Of a stretch of DNA of 6,254 nt, positions 1 through 5,469 are shown piece after piece. The translations under genes and the position numbers were made by a program. The stretch's first letter is position 1. The number at the start of each line of letters is the position of its first letter. Source of the DNA: CAZNYN01 sp964577295. Lineage in GTDB: Bacteria > Synergistota > Synergistia > Synergistales > Synergistaceae. The stretch is from NCBI GenBank assembly GCA_964577295.1, contig CAZNYN010000072.1:1-6254 (forward strand), read 5' to 3'. The notes beneath the pieces are model-generated. The model did not search any database. It was not told where the DNA came from and was given only the letters and a program-made list of their open reading frames with translations.

Positions 1-41
1 CAACCAATCAACCCCTAACCCACAATTATCACAGCTTGCAA

Positions 42-71
42 ATTATACATACCGTCTAGTATGTATGTCAA
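42..71 (-). promoter_or_regulatory. Leftward sigma70-type promoter with operator-like inverted repeat
   Basis: Read on the minus strand, a perfect TTGACA (-35, positions 71-66) and a perfect TATAAT (-10, positions 47-42) are separated by 18 nt. The spacer and box edges are covered by a perfect 8+8 bp inverted repeat, ATACATAC (45-52) and GTATGTAT (59-66) on the plus strand, with a 6-nt centre. A repressor bound there would block RNA polymerase. The promoter points out of the window, so its gene is not visible. The adjacent GntR-family gene is the natural candidate repressor, but this is inference. Confidence 0.7.
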
Positions 72-114
72 GGTATTTTACCGTGATATTAAGGAAAGAG
101 GAATATTTACAAAT

Positions 115-163
115 AAAAAATTGCCGCAGTCAAACCAAGCATACAAGGCTGGACTGCGGCAAT
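115..163 (-). terminator. Rho-independent terminator of the GntR-family gene
   Basis: A perfect 12-bp stem pairs 120-131 with 152-163 (core TTGCCGCAGTC / GACTGCGGCAA) around a 20-nt loop. On the minus strand it is followed directly by a run of T (complement of the A run at 115-120). It lies about 40 nt past the stop codon of the regulator gene and separates it from the leftward promoter at 42-71. Confidence 0.9.
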
Positions 164-203
164 AGACAGCTCTCTGAACGAGTGCCGTTTATTCAGTCTG
201 AAG

Positions 204-893
204 CTATGCCGTGCGGCTTTTTGACGGATGTTTAAGCTGATAAACCTTTAGTATTTGCTCACAGTGATCGCTTATACAAGACAGAGCCTCGTTAACATCT
301 CCGTTCCAAAAAGCGTTTATCAGACGCCTGTGTTCTGCGACAATATCTTCCGGTGATCTCTTCGGATAGATAGACTGCACATCGAGACGCATCATGTCAT
401 CGTATATTTTTGACCACAGAGGCGCCAGCTTTGTTATGCCGAGTTTATCAACAATCGCGCTGTGAAATTCCATATCTTTTTTCATGAACTCATTGGGCAA
501 ATCCTTGAGGCGCTCCATTTCGTTTGCTATGGGGACAAGCAAGCCAGCAAGCACCTGCGGCTCTCCGTTTGTAATGATGTCTTTTATGGCGAAATGTTCG
601 ATCATATCTCTTAATTTAAAGAGTTCAATAACATCGGATTCCTTAATTTCGGAGACGACCGCCTTACGGCGCTCCTCCCAGATTATCCACCCTTCCTGCA
701 GCAGAAGTTTCAAAGCCTCGCGCACAGGAGTGCGGCTGATTTTAAATTCCTCGGCTAGGGTGCGCTCCATCATAACACTTCCGGGAAGCAGCTCCCCTTT
801 GATAATTTTATCCTTAAGCGTATTGTAGACCATTGCGGAAAGGCTCTTGTCTTTTTTTAATTCGTCTTGATTTTTTGCAGCACTCATGTTCAT
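204..893 (-). CDS. GntR-family transcriptional regulator, FCD (FadR-type) subfamily
   Basis: Ligand-responsive DNA-binding regulator of 229 aa, the usual size for FadR/FCD proteins. The N-terminal winged helix-turn-helix (about residues 18-81) carries the family signature: GELLPG, then ERTLAEEF and SRTPVREAL, the latter being the recognition helix. The C-terminal all-helical FCD effector domain shows the conserved Arg in LRDMIE (R95) and the D-x3-H...H...H metal/ligand set: D140 and H144 in KKDMEFH, H188 in AEHRRL, H210 in SDHCEQ. Such proteins usually sense small organic acids or sugar acids, which suits the neighbouring catabolic cluster. The start is ambiguous. An AGGGG sequence upstream can serve ATG 893 (short spacing) or ATG 887 (9 nt), giving 229 or 227 aa. 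The gene is divergent from the glutaredoxin-like gene across an AT-rich region that contains a GntR-like half site at 968-974, so autoregulation is possible. Family assignment is secure; the effector is unknown. Confidence 0.95.
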   Translation of the reverse strand: MNMSAAKNQDELKKDKSLSAMVYNTLKDKIIKGELLPGSVMMERTLAEEFKISRTPVREALKLLLQEGWIIWEERRKAVVSEIKESDVIELFKLRDMIEHFAIKDIITNGEPQVLAGLLVPIANEMERLKDLPNEFMKKDMEFHSAIVDKLGITKLAPLWSKIYDDMMRLDVQSIYPKRSPEDIVAEHRRLINAFWNGDVNEALSCISDHCEQILKVYQLKHPSKSRTA

Positions 894-1009
894 CTGCCCC
901 TATCTTTGTATTTTTTCTTATACTTAAACATTTATTATCTATACAAAAAATATTTTAATATATATAATATACCACATTCTATATACTATACTTTCATATG
1001 TCAAATTCC
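894..1009. promoter_or_regulatory. AT-rich divergent promoter region with a GntR-like half site
   Basis: This 116-nt spacer lies between the divergent regulator and glutaredoxin-like genes. It is very AT-rich with many -10-like hexamers (for example TATACT at 982-987 on plus and GATAAT at 939-934 on minus), but neither strand shows a convincing -35 box, so no start point is assigned. TATACCA at 968-974 is the same heptamer that lies in the palindromic operator candidate at 5784-5795, which hints that the regulator controls its own gene. One shared 7-mer in AT-rich DNA is weak evidence. Confidence 0.4.
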
Positions 1010-1014
1010 GGAGG
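1010..1014 (+). promoter_or_regulatory. Ribosome binding site fixing the glutaredoxin-like start
   Basis: GGAGG sits 8 nt before ATG 1023. The longer open frame from 867 has no such site, begins inside the opposite-strand regulator gene and translates through AT-rich intergenic DNA. The shorter start is therefore chosen. Confidence 0.85.
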
Positions 1015-1022
1015 AAGAAAAA

Positions 1023-1313
1023 ATGATTACAATTTTCGGCAGCGACCAGTGTCCCAAGACGGTAAAGATTCTTGAGCTCTGCAAAGAACGCGGTATTGAG
1101 GCTAACTACAGAAATTTTGAAAAAGAGCTTAAGAGCGTGTGGGAGTTCGTGGTGATTCGTGATGAAAATACCAACTTCGATAAGACGAAGACTGCTAAAA
1201 GGCTCGGCATTCCCGGCATCGTCTGCGAGAACGGCTACACTTTTGACGGAGGCGAAGAGCCTTTTAACTCAGAAGAGGTAATGAAGGTAATAGAACAAAA
1301 CTCGGCAAAGTAA
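1023..1313 (+). CDS. Glutaredoxin-like thioredoxin-fold protein, single-cysteine CPKT site
   Basis: Small cytosolic thioredoxin-fold protein of 96 aa, normal for a glutaredoxin. It opens with a beta strand and active-site loop, ITIFGSDQCPKT, placing the nucleophilic cysteine at C10 in a C-P-K-T motif where classical glutaredoxins have C-P-Y-C. The second cysteine is absent, so any thiol chemistry would be monothiol type. GIPGIV (62-67) supplies the cis-proline loop typical of the fold, followed by a GYTFDGGEE turn and a C-terminal helix. The central part (LKSVWEFVVIRDENTNFD) resembles a glutaredoxin-related family common in anaerobic bacteria, recalled from general knowledge rather than a search. 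It stands alone with its own ribosome binding site and terminator, so a link to the catabolic cluster is not implied. Redox partner unknown. Confidence 0.85.
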   Translation: MITIFGSDQCPKTVKILELCKERGIEANYRNFEKELKSVWEFVVIRDENTNFDKTKTAKRLGIPGIVCENGYTFDGGEEPFNSEEVMKVIEQNSAK

Positions 1314-1326
1314 CATTATCTTTTTG

Positions 1327-1362
1327 AAAAAAGAGCCCTGATACCACGGAGGCTCTTTTTTT
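1327..1362 (+). terminator. Bidirectional rho-independent terminator after the glutaredoxin-like gene
   Basis: AAGAGCC (1331-1337) pairs with GGCTCTT (1351-1357), extended by an A run before (from 1327) and a T run after (to 1362). The T run serves the plus-strand gene ending at 1313. The A run gives a matching T run on the other strand, so it can also back up the terminator of the converging cluster. Confidence 0.85.
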
Positions 1363-1444
1363 ATGAGCTTCTATTTATAATATCTCCCAGCCCTCGTTAT
1401 CCGATAAAAATTCCGGCGAAAAACGCAGATAGGGAAACCGCCAT

Positions 1445-1480
1445 GACAAGAAAAACCGCCTCTGACAAAGACAGAGGCGG
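1445..1480 (-). terminator. Rho-independent terminator of the catabolic cluster
   Basis: A perfect 9-bp stem CCGCCTCTG (1456-1464) / CAGAGGCGG (1472-1480) with a 7-nt loop is followed on the minus strand by TTTTTC (from 1455). It lies 26 nt past the stop codon at 1507 of the last cluster gene and faces the terminator at 1327-1362. Confidence 0.9.
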
Positions 1481-1506
1481 CATAATTCTTGCATATAAGA
1501 CTGACA

Positions 1507-2340
1507 TCAGGCTGTGCGCGGTGCGGGGTAAAAAGTCTTTCTCAAAAAATCTATGCCCTGCCGCGCAACTGTATCTTCGTCCGGAGTCGGGCGGCACTCG
1601 ATAGTTATCCAGCCATCGTAGTCTATTGAGCGCAGAGTTTCCGCCGCAGCCTGGAAGTTGAAATTCTTCCCACTTGTCGGGAGCAATCTTTCTGAGTCTG
1701 AGACATGAAATAGGCTCATCCGTGCCTTTGACATGCGAATTGCCGCTGTTATATCGCCCTCTTCGGTAATCATGTGATAGGTATCGGCATTGTAAAACAG
1801 GTTATTTGAATGAAACTTTTCGATAAAGCGCAGAGTTTCCGCCGCCGTATTGTAGATATCGCCGTCATGCCTGTTGATTTGTTCGAAACAAATGCGTCCG
1901 TCTATCGTCTCGGCATATTCGATTATTTTATACATGCTTTCTGTCAGACGAGCCTCGTATTGTTCAGCCGTATCGTCGGGCTCCATACGTCCGCGCAGAA
2001 AACCTATCAGTATCTGGCTGTCAAGCTCCCGTGCAAAATCCAACTGATGCTTGAGGCGTTCCACTGTCTTAGCCCGCACAGAAACATCCTTAGAACTCAT
2101 ATTGTGCCCCTCGAATAGGTAGCTGAGACCTGTCGTCACAGCTGAGGCTTTTATTCCGTAACGTTCGATACTTCTGTGCACTGCGGCATAGTCGTAATCC
2201 AGCGGGTTCTGAATCTGCAGCTCTATAGCCTCGTATCCAAAACCGGCTGCCCTACGCGCGCACTCCTCGTAAGTGCCGCGCAGGGGAAATGGAAATTTGT
2301 CTGGCAGAGGAAGATCCACTGCAATTATGCTGAATCTCAT
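1507..2340 (-). CDS. Sugar phosphate isomerase/epimerase-like TIM-barrel protein (hydroxypyruvate-isomerase-like)
   Basis: Member of the xylose isomerase-like / AP endonuclease family 2 TIM-barrel superfamily: cytosolic, metal-dependent isomerases, epimerases and dehydratases of sugars and keto acids. From ATG 2340 it is 277 aa, a typical length. The expected metal and active-site residues appear in order at barrel strand ends: E40 (EAIEL), E153 (CFEQINRHDGD), D186 and H189 (NADTYHM), H212 and D215 (FHVSDSERL), E248 (TIECRP). The HVSDSERLLPTSG stretch resembles the HxxDxxxRxxPGxG segment of hydroxypyruvate isomerase and tagatose epimerase relatives. A TTG nine bases upstream (2349) is possible, but AAGAG (2354-2350) abuts it and is 9 nt from ATG 2340, so ATG is preferred. 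It is the last gene of the cluster, 33 nt after the cupin gene. Fold assignment is confident; substrate and exact reaction are not readable. It is very diverged from the TIM-barrel protein at 3745-4563. Confidence 0.9.
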   Translation of the reverse strand: MRFSIIAVDLPLPDKFPFPLRGTYEECARRAAGFGYEAIELQIQNPLDYDYAAVHRSIERYGIKASAVTTGLSYLFEGHNMSSKDVSVRAKTVERLKHQLDFARELDSQILIGFLRGRMEPDDTAEQYEARLTESMYKIIEYAETIDGRICFEQINRHDGDIYNTAAETLRFIEKFHSNNLFYNADTYHMITEEGDITAAIRMSKARMSLFHVSDSERLLPTSGKNFNFQAAAETLRSIDYDGWITIECRPTPDEDTVARQGIDFLRKTFYPAPRTA

Positions 2341-2373
2341 TATACTCAACTCTTTTGCCTTAGTTTATTTAAA

Positions 2374-3003
2374 TCAGCGGTCGATTTCGATAGGCATGTA
2401 AACGCAGTCGGTGATGCTATGATACTGATGCCACGGATAGTAGCCTCTTTTATCATAAAACTTGTCGTGAACAATGCCGGGAGCCATTATGACTTCCTGA
2501 TAGAAGGTGGAGTCATTGTTCTCCGTGAACTTCTGCATCTTGCCGAAACCCAATATCTGAGCATGGACTTCGTCAAAATCGGGCGTGTGAGTCTGATGTT
2601 TTCCCGACGGAGCCATAGGTTCGGCATAGCAGAAATTTATCCTTCTTCCTCCAACCGTTATCTGAGGAGACTTATAATAGGGAATTCCCCTGTGGCGCTC
2701 AAAGCCCGATATCGAAAATAGAGAAGGCCACTTAGCCTTAATCTCGTTCCAAAAGTCAGGGTTATCTGTACCCCGGTCGTAATCTTTTACAACCAACGCC
2801 TGTTTTATCTGCGAAACGGCTGTATTCTGAACTATTGTCCCCTTCAGAGGAAGAACAGGTATAGACTTTACAAATATATTATCTTCAGCGTTAACAGAAA
2901 AATTAAAAACAAGACTTTTCTCTTTTATGAAATATTCTTTTTCGTTTTCGACATACTCAACATCAAAGAACGGTTGTGCAAAATCCAGTTTTGTTACGCT
3001 CAT
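2374..3003 (-). CDS. Cupin-fold protein of unknown function
   Basis: A 209-aa protein that I do not recognise as a named family. Its second half carries both cupin motifs in recognisable form. Motif 1 is G134-K-H136-x2-H139 followed by E145 and, six residues on, G152 (DEVHAQILG), close to G(x)5HxH(x)3-4E(x)6G. Motif 2 is the A-P-G-x2-H turn around H179 (MAPGIVHD). A further H192-x2-H195 pair follows in YPWHQYHS. This is enough for one metal-binding cupin barrel, possibly an isomerase, epimerase or dioxygenase-like enzyme. The first half (about 1-115) is beta-rich and may be a second degenerate barrel; there is no signal peptide. The start is well supported by AAGGAGG (3017-3011), 7 nt before ATG. 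It lies 33 nt upstream of the last TIM-barrel gene and is likely cotranscribed with it. Function is inferred only from neighbours. Confidence 0.85.
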   Translation of the reverse strand: MSVTKLDFAQPFFDVEYVENEKEYFIKEKSLVFNFSVNAEDNIFVKSIPVLPLKGTIVQNTAVSQIKQALVVKDYDRGTDNPDFWNEIKAKWPSLFSISGFERHRGIPYYKSPQITVGGRRINFCYAEPMAPSGKHQTHTPDFDEVHAQILGFGKMQKFTENNDSTFYQEVIMAPGIVHDKFYDKRGYYPWHQYHSITDCVYMPIEIDR

Positions 3004-3132
3004 TTCAATCCCTCCTTATATTTGCCCTCCGAGGAAACATAGCATATCGCCTTTCCATAAGGTCTGTCTGTCGCAGCACGCCGTTTAGAATCGGCTCGAA
3101 ATATGCCGCGGAATATTGTTAAAGTGATGGAG

Positions 3133-3161
3133 ATTATATAGAAGGCAGAAAATATTTTTGT
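3133..3161 (-). promoter_or_regulatory. Possible internal promoter before the cupin gene
   Basis: A perfect TATAAT lies at 3138-3133 on the minus strand inside the 231-nt gap between the VOC and cupin genes, about 130 nt upstream of the cupin start. The -35 region 17 nt away reads ACAAAA, a poor match. No terminator is evident in this gap, so read-through from upstream is equally possible. Confidence 0.3.
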
Positions 3162-3234
3162 CTGTGACAGCACCTTTTATAATTGTCCGTGCCAATGAAT
3201 CCCAGCTTTGATTTTCCCGATGCTCTGAGGTGTG

Positions 3235-3693
3235 TTATTCCGGCTTCTTCGTTACAACTTCTATAAAGCAGCCCATCTCCCTGCGGCAGTCGTAATAGGC
3301 AAACTGTGTCAGTGCGCCTATACCGTTGAATACAGGAGCTCCGTACCTCCCCCTCATATAGTCGTTCAGTTCGCCGAAAGGAGTTTCGTCTGTGTCAAAA
3401 CAGAGGTGGTGAAGCCCTTCTCCGCACTCTTTTAGGAAGTCGGAATAGATGCTTAGCTCATCAAGAGGCTGTATCAGTTCAATCTGCACTCCGTTAAAAT
3501 CTGCGACAGCCATGCTGGACTCAATTTGATGAGGCTCTCCGTTCTTAAATACCGGACCACATGTACCACGGGAAGAACTGAGTAAAAATTTTCTGAACTC
3601 ACCGGCGCCAAGGCTGTTCCAATGCTCAATGGCCTTGTCAATATCGGACACCACCATGCCGACCTGCTTTAATCTTCTTGTTGTTATCTTCAC
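3235..3693 (-). CDS. VOC (vicinal oxygen chelate) superfamily protein, glyoxalase / methylmalonyl-CoA epimerase-like
   Basis: From GTG 3693 this is 152 aa, the size of a two-module VOC protein. Module 1 begins LKQVGMVVSDIDKAIEHW, a typical beta-alpha start. Module 2 begins GLHHLCFDTD and ends FIEVV. Candidate metal ligands fall at the four canonical positions: Q10, E72 (VQIELIQP), H96 (HHLCF) and E145 (CFIEVV). Members chelate a divalent metal and act on vicinal oxygens as isomerases, epimerases, lyases or dioxygenases; 152 aa suits the glyoxalase I / methylmalonyl-CoA epimerase group better than dioxygenases. An upstream GTG (3702) overlaps the ribosome binding site GAGGTGAT (3705-3698), which is correctly spaced for GTG 3693, so the shorter form is chosen. 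It follows the TIM-barrel gene by about 50 nt in the same operon. Substrate unknown. Confidence 0.9.
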   Translation of the reverse strand: MKITTRRLKQVGMVVSDIDKAIEHWNSLGAGEFRKFLLSSSRGTCGPVFKNGEPHQIESSMAVADFNGVQIELIQPLDELSIYSDFLKECGEGLHHLCFDTDETPFGELNDYMRGRYGAPVFNGIGALTQFAYYDCRREMGCFIEVVTKKPE

Positions 3694-3744
3694 TGTAATC
3701 ACCTCAAATTATAAGTTGAATCTAAATAACGCTTTTCGGGTGCA

Positions 3745-4563
3745 TTAAACGATGTTGTGCTCCGCAAGATATTTCTTTGTGCGGCTAAGCGCTCTTCTTA
3801 CATGTTCCTCCGCACCCAGTTCGTTTGTACGCACTGCATGAGGTATTTCAAGACCGAGAACAGTCTCGGGCGTAAGAGCGGCAACATACTTCGCAACAGG
3901 CAGTGCGCCTTCACCTGGATAGAGCCTTTCATTTCCTGCCGTATAGGCAAGGCCGCGCGGGTCAGGATCGGCAGGAGCGTCGCAGATATGAGCAACGGGA
4001 GCTACCAGTTCGCGCGGGCAGGCCGCTACATCCTCCGGCATTACTCCGGAGCGGAAGGTGTGAAGCAGGTCAAATGCGACACGGGCGTTTTTGCGCCCCG
4101 TCTTATTTATCAGAGCAAGAGATTCTTTCAAGTCCTTCACATCCGACCAAGTGACGAATTCCAAATTGACAGACATATCAAACTCCGCAGCGAGATCGCA
4201 GAGCTCTCCGAACTTTGCCTCGTAGAATGGTACATTGTTTGTCCAGATATTCGTAGTCAAGTTACGCACGCCGAGACGTGCCGCCGCATCCAGATCCGGG
4301 GCGAACTCGCGGATGTCCTTTATTGTATCGTTTATCTTAACCAGCTCGATATCGATGAGGGGAACACCTGTATCCTTTACGGCCTGTTCCGTAAGCGCAA
4401 AAAGCTTGCTGTCAGAGGCAATGTCATGTATAAGTTCCGGGCTGGCACCGCGGTTGATAGTCCTGGGACTCACATAGTTATAGCCTGCAGCTGCGGCATT
4501 GTAGATCATCTCCGGCAGAGACCAGCACATTCTTGTCAGATGCACAAGCGAATATTTTTTCAT
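3745..4563 (-). CDS. Sugar phosphate isomerase/epimerase-like TIM-barrel protein
   Basis: A 272-aa cytosolic protein of the xylose isomerase-like TIM-barrel superfamily. Acidic and histidine residues sit at the expected strand ends: E73 (DIELVKI), E135 (VNLEFVTW), D165 and H168 (AFDLLHTFRSG), H192 and D195 (AHICDAPAD), R213 followed by PGEG, and E239 (LGLEIPH). E135, D165, H192 and E239 are the likely metal tetrad. The family contains isomerases, epimerases and the 3-dehydroshikimate dehydratases of the AsbF/QuiC type, which often partner AroE-like dehydrogenases; the sequence alone does not tell which activity this is. It starts 18 nt after the AroE-like stop, with AGGAG (4580-4576) and GAGAG (4572-4568) upstream of the ATG, so translation is probably coupled. 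Fold is secure, reaction is not. Confidence 0.9.
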   Translation of the reverse strand: MKKYSLVHLTRMCWSLPEMIYNAAAAGYNYVSPRTINRGASPELIHDIASDSKLFALTEQAVKDTGVPLIDIELVKINDTIKDIREFAPDLDAAARLGVRNLTTNIWTNNVPFYEAKFGELCDLAAEFDMSVNLEFVTWSDVKDLKESLALINKTGRKNARVAFDLLHTFRSGVMPEDVAACPRELVAPVAHICDAPADPDPRGLAYTAGNERLYPGEGALPVAKYVAALTPETVLGLEIPHAVRTNELGAEEHVRRALSRTKKYLAEHNIV

Positions 4564-4581
4564 TATTCTCTCACTCTCCTA

Positions 4582-5469
4582 CTACTTAAGACGCCCTTGG
4601 GCGCGCAGGAAATTTATCTCGGCAAGATACATAAAATCGGCGGGAGCTTCTATGCCGAACCAGAGCCGCATCTGTTCTATGGCACCGTTAATATTCATCC
4701 AAAGCCCCGAGAGTGTGGTACAGCCTCGGGCTTTAGCCTCGGCAAGCAGCTTTGTCTCAGTGGGAACATAGACGACATCGCAGACAGTGTGCTCAGGCGT
4801 AAGCCACTCAGTATTAAAAAGAACAGCGTCGGAGTTGGGATACATGCCCACCCTTGTGGCATGGATAACCACGTCGTAGTCGGCAATGTTTTTCTTGATA
4901 GTTTCGTCATCCATATAATCGACCTTACAGCAGCCGGGATAAAATGCATCTATCCTGTCCTGCAGTTTTTCCGCCAGAGCAAAATCTTTCTTGATATTAA
5001 GCACCTTCAGATCCTTGGCGCCGCTCTTTGCAAGAGCGGCTGTTACCGCGCTGGCTGCTCCGCCCGCACCGAGAATAAGGAACTTATGTTCGGATATATT
5101 CATACCGCAGCGCGTCTCAAAAGCTTTTACACAGCCTGAGCCGTCCGTATTATGGCCGACAAGCGCTCCGTCACTGTCTATAACAATTGTATTAACGACC
5201 TCTGTACAGCTTGAAGACTCGTCAAGACGGTCCAGATACTTGTGGACGACTGTTTTAAAAGGCATTGTCACGGAAGCTCCGCAGAAATGGAATCTCTTGA
5301 GGTTTTTCACAACATGTTCAAGATCCTCCATCTCAATTTCATAAGGAGCATAGAAACAATCCATTTCCAGTGCCTGATAGACGCTGTTGTGCAAGTATGC
5401 CGCGGCACTCTGAACCAGAGGATTACCCAAAAGTCCGACAAACTTTGTATTAACAGTTGAATTGAACAT
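4582..5469 (-). CDS. AroE-like dehydrogenase (shikimate/quinate dehydrogenase superfamily) with altered substrate pocket
   Basis: A 295-aa NAD(P)-dependent oxidoreductase with the two-domain architecture of shikimate dehydrogenase. The N-terminal substrate domain has GNPLVQSAAAYLHN (15-28), SVTMPFK with catalytic K72, VVNT with N93, and GHNTDG with catalytic D109. The Rossmann domain has GAGGAAS (134-140), N158 then D162 after the second strand (where NAD-preferring YdiB-type enzymes carry an Asp), and DVVYVPTETKLL (231-242). Deviations are specific: the canonical S-x-S that holds the shikimate carboxylate is S21-A-A23, and GxGMLxxQ is GLWMNING (255-262), so the substrate-contacting Gln is gone. 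The catalytic pair is intact, so an active enzyme on another substrate is likely. It is first in the cluster, with GAGG (5477-5474) 4 nt before the ATG and a leader of about 300 nt. The gene name aroE is withheld because a biosynthetic role is doubtful. Confidence 0.9.
   Translation of the reverse strand: MFNSTVNTKFVGLLGNPLVQSAAAYLHNSVYQALEMDCFYAPYEIEMEDLEHVVKNLKRFHFCGASVTMPFKTVVHKYLDRLDESSSCTEVVNTIVIDSDGALVGHNTDGSGCVKAFETRCGMNISEHKFLILGAGGAASAVTAALAKSGAKDLKVLNIKKDFALAEKLQDRIDAFYPGCCKVDYMDDETIKKNIADYDVVIHATRVGMYPNSDAVLFNTEWLTPEHTVCDVVYVPTETKLLAEAKARGCTTLSGLWMNINGAIEQMRLWFGIEAPADFMYLAEINFLRAQGRLK

Noticed and set aside
867..1022. N-terminal extension of the glutaredoxin-like frame
   Set aside because: It overlaps the regulator gene, translates AT-rich intergenic DNA into Tyr/Ile-rich sequence, and the proper ribosome binding site is at 1010-1014.
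1397..1480. A 27-codon hydrophobic minus-strand frame starting ATG-CCG-CCT that could look like a small membrane peptide
   Set aside because: It starts on the terminator hairpin of the cluster (1456-1480), has no clear ribosome binding site, and its hydrophobicity comes from the hairpin and T run.
3005..3058. A 17-codon minus-strand frame ending just before the cupin start codon
   Set aside because: It spans the cupin ribosome binding site and has no ribosome binding site of its own; it is too short to support.
3757..5139. A 460-codon plus-strand open frame
   Set aside because: It is antisense to the TIM-barrel and AroE-like genes, crosses their gene boundary, has no recognisable domain and no ribosome binding site; it is a shadow frame.
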